Shown: one piece after another, positions 6,823 to 14,877 of the stretch
How positions within the stretch are numbered: the first letter of the stretch is position 1
Layout: every line of letters starts with the position of its first letter
From: Candidatus Gallacutalibacter stercoravium
Lineage (GTDB): Bacteria > Bacillota > Clostridia > Oscillospirales > Acutalibacteraceae
Direction of reading: 5' to 3'
NCBI GenBank assembly: GCA_018716975.1
Contig: DVJE01000026.1
Coordinates: 1 to 60,886 of the forward strand
Length of the DNA: 60,886 nucleotides
Position numbers and translations under genes: made by a program
Notes under the pieces: generated by a model
Told to the model about the DNA's origin: nothing
What the model saw: the letters and a program-made list of their open reading frames with translations, nothing else
The model's database searches: none

Positions 6823-8414
6823 GCGCAGTGGCTTTTATGTTGCGTTGTAGGATAAAAAACGGTTTTTTTGAAATGCTACGGCATCCCGCCAAGCTTATTC
6901 TATATTTAGTTGTGGGCGGGCTTATTCTATTCTCTGGCCTAGTCAACATGTTGGACGCCGACCCAGCGGCCCAGGCTGCGGATCTATCCGTTTTAAAGGC
7001 CATTTATCTGGCCGCCTTGTTGTTAATTTCGTATATACAGCTATTTCAGGGTTTGCATTCGGGCGCAACCTTTTTTACCATGTCGGATGTGGCGCTGCTG
7101 TTTGTGGCTCCCATATCGCCCAAAAAGATTTTGGTATACGGCCTTTGCAAACAAATGGGCACCGTTGTGCTGATGGCCTTCTTTTTGTTGGCCTATGGCG
7201 GCATGGCGGTAAACTATTTTGCAATATCCCCGCTGCAAGGGGTGGGCTTGCTGCTGGGCTTTGCCATATTGTGCTTTATCATGCAGCTGCTGACCTTGGT
7301 GCTATACAGCTATGCCAATGGTAACGATAAACGTATCCGCGCCATACGAGCGATTCTTTATTTGATTTTAGGCGCCGTGGCGGTTGCTATGGCTGTTCCG
7401 GTGGCACAGCAGGGGTTTTCTATGGCCAATGTATTGGCTGCAGCGGATTCCCCCTGGTTGGAGATGATTCCCTTTATCGGTTGGATGAAAGGGGCTTTAT
7501 TTGGCTGGATTGACGGCGACGTTGGCAGAGCGCTGCTGTTTTTGGCTTTGCTGCTTGCGGGCACAGGAGCGGCGCTTTGGCTGTTTTTGCGCAGTAATGC
7601 CGATTATTATGAAGATGTGTTGCAAAACACCGAAACCACTTTTGCCATGCGGCAGGCAATGAAAGAGGGACGGGTGGCGGCCTCTACCGTAAACACCCGC
7701 GCCCCCAAGGTGAAGGACACGGGTCTAGGCGGCGGATGGGGCGCCAACGCCTTTTTTTACAAACAAGTAAGGGAGCTTAAGCGCCAGTCGCCTTTCTTTT
7801 TGCTGAACAAAACCACCCTGATGGCGGTGGTTGTATGTGTTTTTATGGCGTTTTTAATGACGCGTACCGACGGCGAAGACACAATGAGCGCCAACTTGGT
7901 GATGATGATCTGCACGATAGTGGCCGTATACTTTTTGCTGTTCATCAACGCTGCGGGGGAATGGGGCAAAGAGATTATGAAGCCCTATCTTTATCTCGTG
8001 CCCGAACCACCCTTGCGTAAGTTGATATGGGCCAGCATGACCAGCTTGTTAAAGCCATTGGTAGACGGAGCGGTGATATTTGTGGCCACAGGATTATTTT
8101 TGCAGGCAAAAGTTACCACAATGGCTGTTTGTGCTCTGATATATGCAAGCTTTGGCGTTATTTTTACAGCCAGCAACCTGCTTTCGCAAAGAGTGTTGGG
8201 AACCATGGCCAACAAGGGATTGATGCTGGTGCTTTATATGTTGCTGCTTTTACTGATTGTGGCGCCCGGCGTGGCAATCGGCGTAGCCTTATACCTCACG
8301 CTGCATATTCCCGCGGTGGCCATGGGGGTGCCGGTTATCCTCTGGAACCTGGCGGTAGGGCTGGGTATTTATGTGCTATGCAAAAATACGCTGCACGATA
8401 TGGAGGTGTTATAG
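6819..8414 (+). CDS. ABC exporter permease
   Basis: This 531-residue polytopic protein has about twelve hydrophobic segments in two sets, separated by a soluble stretch around residues 265-325 containing RQAMKEGR and VKDTGLGGGWGA. It matches the putative ABC exporter permease family (Pfam ABC_export) paired with a single ATPase in Clostridia. It overlaps the ATPase gene by four bases. The substrate is unknown. No resistance or lantibiotic genes are adjacent, so a housekeeping lipid or peptide role is as likely as drug export. Confidence 0.8.
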   Translation: MSAVAFMLRCRIKNGFFEMLRHPAKLILYLVVGGLILFSGLVNMLDADPAAQAADLSVLKAIYLAALLLISYIQLFQGLHSGATFFTMSDVALLFVAPISPKKILVYGLCKQMGTVVLMAFFLLAYGGMAVNYFAISPLQGVGLLLGFAILCFIMQLLTLVLYSYANGNDKRIRAIRAILYLILGAVAVAMAVPVAQQGFSMANVLAAADSPWLEMIPFIGWMKGALFGWIDGDVGRALLFLALLLAGTGAALWLFLRSNADYYEDVLQNTETTFAMRQAMKEGRVAASTVNTRAPKVKDTGLGGGWGANAFFYKQVRELKRQSPFFLLNKTTLMAVVVCVFMAFLMTRTDGEDTMSANLVMMICTIVAVYFLLFINAAGEWGKEIMKPYLYLVPEPPLRKLIWASMTSLLKPLVDGAVIFVATGLFLQAKVTTMAVCALIYASFGVIFTASNLLSQRVLGTMANKGLMLVLYMLLLLLIVAPGVAIGVALYLTLHIPAVAMGVPVILWNLAVGLGIYVLCKNTLHDMEVL

Positions 8415-8609
8415 CCGCCCCTTTTTTAAGCGCAATGGTAGCGGCCCGTATATCGAACGAGGCAGCACGCGATTGAAAAAGCAGATCTCTTAGAAACCTA
8501 GGTATAGTACGGTTTAACGCGGCATACCCTTATAGCAAAAGGCTGGTAAGCGGTTCGGTCTTGCCGGCGCTAAACGGATCTGGCCGAAGGAAAAAAGAGG
8601 GGTGCCGTT

Positions 8610-9095
8610 GTGCATAAAATAAGAAAAACAGATTTATTCATTAGCATTGCCATTGCGGAGCTGGTAGGGCTGCTGTCCGGCTTTTTCGCAGGAAATTCTT
8701 CTGCGGTTTATCAAAGCCTAAATCAACCGCCTCTGTCGCCGCCGGGCTGGGTGTTTCCGGTGGTATGGACGGCGCTGTATGCCTGCATGGGAACCGCAGC
8801 CTATTTTATTTACCGTCGGGGGGAAGAAAAGGCGGCGCCGTTTGTTCAAGTACGGCGGGCGCTTATCCTATATGCGGTGCAATTGGCGGTTAACTTTTTG
8901 TGGAGCATCGTTTTTTTCGGCATGAGACAGTATGGCTGGGCCATTGCAGTGATTGTTATACTGGATCTTTTGGTTATCGCCACGCTGTTGTGTTTTGCCC
9001 ATATTAGCCAGGCTGCCGCTTGGCTAATGCTGCCTTATCTAGTGTGGATTTTGTTTGCAACCTATTTAAACGTAGGAGTTTACTTGCTCAACTGA
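8610..9095 (+). CDS. tspO: TspO/MBR family membrane protein
   Basis: This 161-residue protein has five hydrophobic helices, the TspO length and topology. Recognisable family features are the loop YQSLNQPPLSPPGWVFPVVW near residue 34, with its Pro/Trp-rich signature, and NFLWSIVFF near residue 91. TspO proteins bind porphyrins and cholesterol-like ligands and modulate tetrapyrrole stress. No haem genes are adjacent. The start is GTG 8610 behind AGAGGGG; there is no in-frame ATG near the conserved start. A weak hairpin follows it. Confidence 0.9.
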   Translation: MHKIRKTDLFISIAIAELVGLLSGFFAGNSSAVYQSLNQPPLSPPGWVFPVVWTALYACMGTAAYFIYRRGEEKAAPFVQVRRALILYAVQLAVNFLWSIVFFGMRQYGWAIAVIVILDLLVIATLLCFAHISQAAAWLMLPYLVWILFATYLNVGVYLLN

Positions 9096-9109
9096 GTTAG
9101 ATTTGAAGT

Positions 9110-9137
9110 GGAGGGCATATCCGAAGATATGTCCTCT
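9110..9137 (+). terminator. Weak hairpin after tspO
   Basis: Arms GGAGGGCATATC and GATATGTCCTCT with a CGAA loop lie 15 bases after the tspO stop. The trailing sequence is only moderately T-rich, so termination efficiency is uncertain. Confidence 0.5.
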
Positions 9138-9162
9138 ATTCCGTTACTACATGAAATGAACT

Positions 9163-9381
9163 TCAATCTTTTGTGTGTAAAACTTTTTCTTGTAAGCTCC
9201 GACCGTTCGCGCTCTTGCCGTTCCGTTTCGTTCTCTGTGCTAGATACTGCCCGGTTAACAGGCTGAGCTGTTGGTTATACAGAATACCTGTTGCCGGCTT
9301 TTCAAAGGTGATGGCAACTAGCTTGTCAACCTCTGCAAGCCGCTTTTTTACCTGTTTTAGTTCTTTGTGCTTTGTGGAGAA
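9163..9381 (-). pseudogene. C-terminal remnant of a large serine recombinase
   Basis: Directly after the TAA of the AlkX-like gene, and in the same reading frame, 72 sense codons run to TGA 9163-9165. The peptide contains KQVKKRLAEVDKLV, FEKPATGILYNQQLSLL and TGQYLAQR. These align in spacing with the tail of large serine recombinases of the TnpX/DUF4368 type (K-K-R-I-A-E-L-D followed by Y-E-D-x-x-x-G-K-L-x-x-x-R-F and G-Y-E-x-E-Q). There is no start codon or catalytic domain. It is a relic of an excised or decayed mobile element; identification is by pattern only. Confidence 0.55.
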
Positions 9382-10593
9382 TTAATGATAATCGGGATAT
9401 TTTTCTCCCCCAATAATCAAATCATCGGCTTCATGAAATCTTGCCAAAGAACAAAGCGTGCGATATAGCTCAACCTTATCTACCGCTTTTTCCTTTTGTA
9501 TATTTATCTCCTTAACAATTAACTTTTTCTTCTTTCTGTCAAAGTTACAATCTATAAACCCAACTAACTCATTTTTAGATAAAATAGATAGCGGCCATTT
9601 CATGCCCTTTTTCTTAAAATATTCGAAACGAAAAGAGTAAGAAAAGAAGGTGTTCAACCAACGCTTATCTCGTATAATCCCTTCCATAGGGGATAACAGG
9701 GAGACTTCATTTGTACTCTCTGGCTTGTGTTGTTGTAAAACTGCCAATGACTTGTTTGCAGCAACATAGGTTTTCTTTAAGCCCTCTATATTGATATTGG
9801 CAATCAGTTCCTTATGCCGAAGAGAAGCAATCGCCATTGATATGTCTTCTGTGCTCAATCCGGTTATCGCTTTCATATGAGTTATGTCGGTGATTCCAAA
9901 CGAACAAATGAGCTTATACAAAATAGTCTCAACCGCATCAACGTAGCTTATTTCAGCCGCGGAAAATTTATCTTTCAACAAGTCCTCTTTTAAGGCAAAT
10001 TCGGGTTCTCTGAACGTCCCTGGCAACCGATTGCAGACGACTATGTCATTCGTCATTCGCATGTTAAAAAAGACTTGAAAAATAGGAAGAAAATTGTTGA
10101 GCAATCCTTGCCTTCGACTCTCCGTATATGCGTCCCACTCTTTAGTTAGGCCAAGATACTCCCATAATTGATATTTTGTGCATGAGTGCATTTCGTAAAA
10201 TGCGTGTCTTATCTTCTCCTCTTCTGCCAATAGTTCATTGCTTTGACGTTCAAACTTATCTTGCTCCCGAGATTTTCCCCAGCGCACAATTCTTTCTGTT
10301 GCGGTATTATATACATCCAATTCACGAGTGGGAACAGTAAAAAGATTTCGTTTAAAAAGATTTGCTTCGACAAGTTTCCTTTCATCATAGGCGATTCTGT
10401 CGTAATCTGTGACCTTAAAACCCGGTACTCTACTCCAAAGAGCCAAGTAGTGATTCAAGTGCAAAATAGGACAGGGGTCATACTGTATGCCCGATAGATC
10501 AGACACCACCTGTACAACACTATTTTTATCTTTATCCAACAGACATTGCCCAGATAAAATTAACGTTCTTGCGTCATTAAGAGTTATTAGCAT
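9382..10593 (-). CDS. AlkX/YcaQ-like winged-helix DNA glycosylase family protein
   Basis: This protein of about 403 residues matches the HTH_42 (YcaQ/AlkZ/AlkX) family, which unhooks interstrand crosslinks and alkylated bases. Visible features are LNDARTLILSGQ at the N-terminus; the SGIQYDPC segment, where Q-x-D corresponds to the catalytic Q-x-D/Q motif (about residues 37-39); HLNHYLALWSRV; and the C-terminal LLSPMEGIIRDKRWL and LVGFIDCNFDRK. The start is ATG 10593; a TTG three codons upstream is an alternative and neither ribosome site is strong. The gene is much more AT-rich than its neighbours and abuts a recombinase remnant, so it looks acquired. Related producers use such enzymes for self-protection from genotoxins. 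Confidence 0.75.
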   Translation of the reverse strand: MLITLNDARTLILSGQCLLDKDKNSVVQVVSDLSGIQYDPCPILHLNHYLALWSRVPGFKVTDYDRIAYDERKLVEANLFKRNLFTVPTRELDVYNTATERIVRWGKSREQDKFERQSNELLAEEEKIRHAFYEMHSCTKYQLWEYLGLTKEWDAYTESRRQGLLNNFLPIFQVFFNMRMTNDIVVCNRLPGTFREPEFALKEDLLKDKFSAAEISYVDAVETILYKLICSFGITDITHMKAITGLSTEDISMAIASLRHKELIANINIEGLKKTYVAANKSLAVLQQHKPESTNEVSLLSPMEGIIRDKRWLNTFFSYSFRFEYFKKKGMKWPLSILSKNELVGFIDCNFDRKKKKLIVKEINIQKEKAVDKVELYRTLCSLARFHEADDLIIGGEKYPDYH

Positions 10594-10602
10594 ATGTTGC
10601 AA

Positions 10603-11279
10603 TCGACACCTACTTCCATCATAAAAGTATTTTTCGTCCTCGCGTATCTGCTCTCATACGTTCCCCATCATGCAAGGATGAAGCGACACGCCGACAGATG
10701 GTGCAGATCACGCAGCAGCTTATCTGTCAGAATGTTCGCCCTGTATGTGATGAAACATCTCTTCTGCTTGGAAACGCCCACACCACTTTACCGCAAGCGT
10801 CTGAGTGAGTCGTATGATTAGAATAAGCGGGTGAAACCCTAGTGAGTTCTATGTACTTTAAAGCCCAATATATCATAAACATATGAATCATTCAATCGCT
10901 GAAAAAGCGATGACAAGTTAGGTGTTTGGAGGTTTTTTAGACGGCTTCCCGGTGCTGTTTCCCCGATTTGAGATAGGCGATCCCATGGCTTCGCAGTGTC
11001 TTCACTCTGCGGCCTCCGTCACATGAGTTACCGCTGCTTACGCGGTTTGCTGTGTTGCTTGGCCCCTCGCCTCCGGCGGAATTGCGCACATCGTCGTCGA
11101 TCGTGTTGTGCCTTTGGCTTAAAATCGTTTGCCGCCATATCCGTCTGGCAGGTTACTGCATGCTGTACTCCTTTCGCCTGTATCAACCTGCACTACGCAT
11201 ATGTCAGGCGATAAGCACCTGTAAAAATGCAAAAAAGCAGGCAGACGACAAAAAAATTCAAAAAATTAGGAAAAACCTC
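10603..11279. other. Non-coding scar-like region with no convincing gene
   Basis: This stretch of about 680 bases holds only short frames without ribosome sites. On the minus strand one open run of about 57 codons ends near 10940 (it contains GIAYLKSGKQHREAV), and CGCAG/CTGCG arms form a hairpin near 10995-11015. On the plus strand a run containing RRQMVQITQQLICQ lies near 10690. These look like remnants of a mobile element flanking the AlkX-like gene, perhaps including a former transfer origin, but I cannot name any piece. A 6-bp hairpin (ATCGCT/AGCGAT) lies near 10900. Confidence 0.35.
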
Positions 11280-11308
11280 TTGCTTTTTTAAAAGAGGTGT
11301 GCTATACT
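11280..11308 (+). promoter_or_regulatory. Promoter of the orphan 5S rRNA
   Basis: TTGCTT (11280-11285), 17 bases, TATACT (11303-11308) with an extended TG one base upstream. An AT-rich stretch of about 40 bases precedes it, resembling an rRNA UP element. The expected start is near 11315, about 28 bases before the mature 5S. Confidence 0.75.
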
Positions 11309-11342
11309 TAAATAGTCGTCAAGAGACAGGCAAAAATGAATA

Positions 11343-11458
<116 letters not shown>

Positions 11459-11462
11459 ACAA

Positions 11463-11494
11463 AGCAGTCACCCAATAGGGTGGCTGCTTTTTTT
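11463..11494 (+). terminator. Intrinsic terminator of the 5S rRNA
   Basis: Arms AGCAGTCACCC and GGGTGGCTGCT around an AATA loop are followed by seven T residues, four bases after the mature 5S end. Confidence 0.92.
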
Positions 11495-11654
11495 ATCACA
11501 CAGAGATGGTTTTCATAAAAGCGATGAAACATCTATATACCATGCGATGCTGTACGGTATATGGTGAGACCTTAGTTAACGGATCGGAAGCGTTTCCTGA
11601 ACAGTTATGGTGAAACAAAGAAGCAGTGGGGCAAAAGAGGAAGGGGGAAGAATT

Positions 11655-11999
11655 ATGAATCGGGTAAAAATTACGGTGTTAAAAACAACCTTGGATGAAG
11701 AACTGGCAAAAGAATACGGCGTTGCCGGGCTGGGCGCCTGCCCCATGCTGAAAGAAGGGCAGGTTTTTTCTGCGGATTATGCAAAGCCTGAGGGATTTTG
11801 TGATGAAGCGTGGAAAGCAATTTACCAATATGTTTTCGCCCTAGCCCACGGATCGGGTAAAGAATTGTTTTACTATGGGGACTGGATCCGTAAGCCGGGC
11901 GTTGCCATTTGTAGCTGCAATGACGGGCTTCGTCCGGTGATTTTTAAACTGGAGGCCACACAGGAACAATCAAAGATGGACGATAGGCCGGTGCGTTAA
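11655..11999 (+). CDS. TIGR04076 family protein
   Basis: This 114-residue protein starts at ATG 11655 behind a very strong GGAAGGGGGAAG ribosome site; the frame also opens 16 codons upstream but without one. The pattern KITVLKTTLDEELAKEYG, then ACPMLKEGQVF, PEGFCDEAWKAIYQ, and finally CSCNDGLRPVIFKLE is typical of the small TIGR04076 proteins common in anaerobes. Their function is not known. Conserved cysteines (GACP, GFC, CSCNDG) suggest a metal or redox role. It stands alone between a 5S terminator and a convergent gene. Confidence 0.8.
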   Translation: MNRVKITVLKTTLDEELAKEYGVAGLGACPMLKEGQVFSADYAKPEGFCDEAWKAIYQYVFALAHGSGKELFYYGDWIRKPGVAICSCNDGLRPVIFKLEATQEQSKMDDRPVR

Positions 12000-12090
12000 T
12001 TTTTGCGCCTGCAATCAGGTGGCTGTTGGCAACTATCGGCGGGATACCATTGTTTTGCAGGGCAGGGAATGAAATCACTCAGGTAAACAT

Positions 12091-12125
12091 AAAAGAAGGT
12101 AGGCACAAAGTGCCTACCTTCTTTT
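12091..12125. terminator. Bidirectional terminator
   Basis: A perfect 16-bp stem (AAAAGAAGGTAGGCAC / GTGCCTACCTTCTTTT) with an AAA loop lies between the convergent TIGR04076 and UbiB-like genes. Confidence 0.9.
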
Positions 12126-12149
12126 GCCATATATAATATAGACCATAAC

Positions 12150-13814
12150 CTATTTTGTTTTGCTGCTTTTCGTGAAAAAACGCCCGAACCAGCCGCCGTG
12201 TTTTTTGCGGTGCGGGCGGCAGATAAACACCAGGCGCAGGCACAAAATGAACGCTAAAGCAAAGCCCAACGCCCCGGTCCAGGGGAGCCCCAAAACCTGC
12301 GGGCCGCCCAGATTGCCGCCGTAAGCGCACAGCAAGGCCGATGCGATAAGCAGCCCTATGATGATCAGGCAGAGGATGAGCCGGTTGAGCAGAGAGGAAA
12401 CGCCCGAGAAGAATTCGGCAGATTCAGTGAGCTCTAAATTAACCCGCCCTTGCCCGTTGGCGGCGATTTTCAGCACATCCGACAGTTGCGCAGGGATCTG
12501 TGCTCCTTTGGTAAAAAGCGTATAGAGGGATCGGGCGGTTTTACGGGCCTCTTGGGGGATGTCCCAATCCTCCAGCCGGGCGTTGACCATATGGCTGGTA
12601 ATCACTTGCATTAAGCTAATATCGGGGCAGCAAAAGCGCAGTACCCCTTCAATGGTTACAATTCCACGGGCCAACATACTGATGCCCGCCGGCATAGAGA
12701 TATCGTTTGTTTTGGCGATCTCCATCAGCTCTTGTAACAAAGAGCCCAGGTTGATGCTGCCCACGTCCATATCGCCATAGCGGGTTACCAGCTCGTCCAA
12801 AGCAGCGTATAGGCGGGCGTGATTCACCTCTTGGCGGGCTTCTCCCAAGGCGAGAACCACACCTTTTAGGGTATAGATATCATGGTTGGCCACTGCGCCG
12901 AAAGCGTCACGCAGCAGGGCACGATCCCGTGCCGAAAGCCGCCCCATCATCCCCAAATCTAAAAAGATGATTTTGCCGTCGCGAATCCATAAGTTACCGG
13001 GGTGGGGATCGGCATGGAAAAAGGCGTCGTCCAGCACCTGCTTGCAATAATTTTCGGCCAGCTTAGCGCCGATTTCGTTGAGATCATAGCCCCGGCGCTT
13101 TAGTTCCTCCAATTCGTCAATGCGCACACCGTCGATGTATTCCATCACCAGCACCCGAGAGGTGGTCAAACTATCCACTACCTGGGGGCAGCCCGCATAG
13201 GCCACCCCGGATTGGTGGAAGGCAAATTCCCGCATGTGGGCGGCCTCCAGCAGAAAATCCATTTCTTGCTGGGCGGCGGCCCACATTTCATCCACCACAG
13301 CCGAAAGATCCACCGTGCTGGAAAGATCGCTTACGGCGTTAAGGATCCGGATAGCCTTTTTCATTAGCACAATATCCCGAGCCATCACCTGTCGGATGCC
13401 GGGGCGCTGCACCTTTACCACCACCCGCCGGTGATCCTTTAGAGTGGCGGCGTGAACTTGCGCGATGGAGGCCGACCCCAGCGGCACGATATCGATGGAA
13501 AGAAAAATGCTTTGCACACTTTGACCATATTCTGCTTCAATAACCTGTTTGATATCCTGATACGGCAGGGGGTTAACCTCGGTGCGCAGGCGGGCCAGCT
13601 CTTGACAATAGGCCGCAGGCAACAAATCGGCCCGCATAGAAAGAAGCTGCCCCAGCTTGATATAGGTGGGGCCCATGTCTTCTAAAATGCGGCGCAGTTT
13701 TTTCGGTGTTAGGCCACGGGTGATATGATAGCGGCGCAGTACCGCCAGCATTTCTTTGAGCCGGGGCAGCGATGCTTGACGGGAAGGGCCTACTTTTTCT
13801 TGTGTTTCAACCAT
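12150..13814 (-). CDS. UbiB/ABC1 atypical kinase family protein
   Basis: This 554-residue protein carries the UbiB/ADCK signature set: the KxGQ motif in YIKLGQLLSMRADLLP near residue 52, the alanine-rich nucleotide loop LGSASIAQVHAA near 110, the lysine strand VVVKVQRPG, the catalytic HADPHPGNL near 268, and the metal site FLDLGMMG. Two hydrophobic helices at the C-terminus (about residues 485-545) anchor it in the membrane. In respiring bacteria the family supports quinone synthesis. Clostridia without quinones also keep it, often beside a phasin-like gene as here, with a presumed lipid-handling role. It overlaps the upstream gene by eight bases. Confidence 0.92.
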   Translation of the reverse strand: MVETQEKVGPSRQASLPRLKEMLAVLRRYHITRGLTPKKLRRILEDMGPTYIKLGQLLSMRADLLPAAYCQELARLRTEVNPLPYQDIKQVIEAEYGQSVQSIFLSIDIVPLGSASIAQVHAATLKDHRRVVVKVQRPGIRQVMARDIVLMKKAIRILNAVSDLSSTVDLSAVVDEMWAAAQQEMDFLLEAAHMREFAFHQSGVAYAGCPQVVDSLTTSRVLVMEYIDGVRIDELEELKRRGYDLNEIGAKLAENYCKQVLDDAFFHADPHPGNLWIRDGKIIFLDLGMMGRLSARDRALLRDAFGAVANHDIYTLKGVVLALGEARQEVNHARLYAALDELVTRYGDMDVGSINLGSLLQELMEIAKTNDISMPAGISMLARGIVTIEGVLRFCCPDISLMQVITSHMVNARLEDWDIPQEARKTARSLYTLFTKGAQIPAQLSDVLKIAANGQGRVNLELTESAEFFSGVSSLLNRLILCLIIIGLLIASALLCAYGGNLGGPQVLGLPWTGALGFALAFILCLRLVFICRPHRKKHGGWFGRFFTKSSKTK

Positions 13815-14127
13815 CGGCGCTATTTTCCATTTGCTCTATTTTTTGTTTGATGGCGGCGCGCTGCTGGGCTGTCATATGGGAAAGCGCCTGCTCTACCTGT
13901 TGGGGTGTGGGCGAGGCGGAACCTTTACCTGCTGCCGGATGGGTTTGGGATTGGCCGGCCTGCTTTAAGTTGCGTTTGAGTTCTTCGTTCATCACCTTGC
14001 CCTGTTCTACGGTTAGGGCCCCTTTTTCTACAAAAGCATCGATTACCGCTTTGGATTTTTCAGCGGTGTAGGCGGCTGCACCAATACCGGCCAGCAACAC
14101 CTTTTTCAGTTCTTCGGCTAATTCCAT
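13807..14127 (-). CDS. Phasin-like small helical protein
   Basis: This 106-residue, helix-rich protein begins MELAEELKKVLLAGIGAAAYTAEKS, with a short amphipathic N-terminus, then KGALTVEQGKVMNEELKRN, a Gly/Pro-rich linker near residues 60-75 and a final helix. It resembles the phasin-like proteins found upstream of UbiB homologues in Clostridia. ATG 14127 follows AAAGGGGG. It is co-transcribed with, and overlaps, the UbiB-like gene, so a shared lipid-surface function is likely. Confidence 0.7.
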   Translation of the reverse strand: MELAEELKKVLLAGIGAAAYTAEKSKAVIDAFVEKGALTVEQGKVMNEELKRNLKQAGQSQTHPAAGKGSASPTPQQVEQALSHMTAQQRAAIKQKIEQMENSADG

Positions 14128-14194
14128 CAAAACAACCCCCTTTTTGCGGAATAGAACACAGCGTTTGTTTTTATTCCGGCTACTTTAAAAGCAA

Positions 14195-14221
14195 AAAGCG
14201 GCGGCTTGCGGCCGCCGCTTT
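14195..14221 (-). terminator. Terminator after the Cys/Asp-rich gene
   Basis: An 11-bp stem (AAAGCGGCGGC / GCCGCCGCTTT) with a five-base loop is followed on the minus strand by TTTGCTTTTAAAG. It lies directly after the stop at 14223. Confidence 0.85.
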
Positions 14222-14222
14222 G

Positions 14223-14501
14223 TTATGCCTGTGTATCGCTGTTTTGCCCAGGTTCCTGCTCATCCGGTTCTTTCTGCTCGCAGCAGGAGCAGCTGTCTTC
14301 GGTAGGCATATCGGCGTCGCAATCGCAAGCATCGTCGTCAAAGGTGATATCGTCGCAGCAATCGCAGCCGCAGCCGTCTTGATCGCCGTCGTCCCCATGA
14401 TTAAACTCAATTTCTACATGCTTAGAAACAAACCGCGCGCATACGGTAGCCACACCGGCGGCTAAAGCCGCAATACCGATTATTTTTGCCCACTTTGCCA
14501 T
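14223..14501 (-). CDS. Small membrane protein with acidic, cysteine-rich tail
   Basis: This 92-residue protein of unrecognised family has one N-terminal hydrophobic segment (MAKWAKIIGIAALAAGVATV), then a strongly acidic region with cysteine clusters: GCGCDCCDD, DACDCDAD and DSCSCCEQ, about nine cysteines in 60 residues. ATG 14501 has GAGGG five bases upstream; an ATG four codons earlier lacks good spacing. The Asp/Cys content suggests metal binding at the membrane surface, but this is inference. It is monocistronic, between a terminator and its own leader. Confidence 0.65.
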   Translation of the reverse strand: MAKWAKIIGIAALAAGVATVCARFVSKHVEIEFNHGDDGDQDGCGCDCCDDITFDDDACDCDADMPTEDSCSCCEQKEPDEQEPGQNSDTQA

Positions 14502-14719
14502 GATTACCCTCATTTCTCCGCCGCAATCAATGTGATGATATCTTTTGTATTTACCTGTGTTGCCATCAGAGCGGGCCGGTGCAGCGGCGGTGGGCCCCTA
14601 CCCGCAAAAGTTTATTGCCCAAAGGTCCGGCGCAACAGCAAAGGAATACCGTTTTGCCTTTTGTGTTTCAAAGCAAGACGCTCCCTCAAAGCCATTGCAA
14701 AAGTCTCGCCATTTTTTAT

Positions 14720-14728
14720 ATTATACCA
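14720..14728 (-). promoter_or_regulatory. Extended -10 promoter for the Cys/Asp-rich gene
   Basis: On the minus strand TGGTATAAT gives a perfect -10 (14725-14720) with extended TG; no good -35 is present at 17 bases. It leaves a leader of about 210 bases (14502-14713) with no recognisable element. The remaining gap up to 14877 contains only a terminator. Confidence 0.5.
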
Positions 14729-14804
14729 TAAAATTATGAAAAAACTATCAACAAAGAAGGATATCGCCAGTTTTTTTATAAAAGAAGTTTATAAGAAGAA
14801 AAAG

Positions 14805-14843
14805 CGCAAGGGCGCAACTTCTACATGGAGGTTGCGCCCTTGC
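14805..14843 (-). terminator. Terminator of the MarR-ABC exporter operon
   Basis: A stem with arms CAAGGGCGCAAC and GTTGCGCCCTTG and a loop of about ten bases is followed on the minus strand by CGCTTTTTCTTCTT. It lies 35 bases after the last ABC gene. Confidence 0.85.
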
Positions 14844-14877
14844 CTGTTGCCCAAAACTGCCGAACAGTAGAGCTGAT

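Noticed and set aside
10996-11291. Two plus-strand open frames before the 5S gene
   Set aside because: Cys/Arg-rich translations of non-coding character, no ribosome sites, and they run into the 5S promoter.
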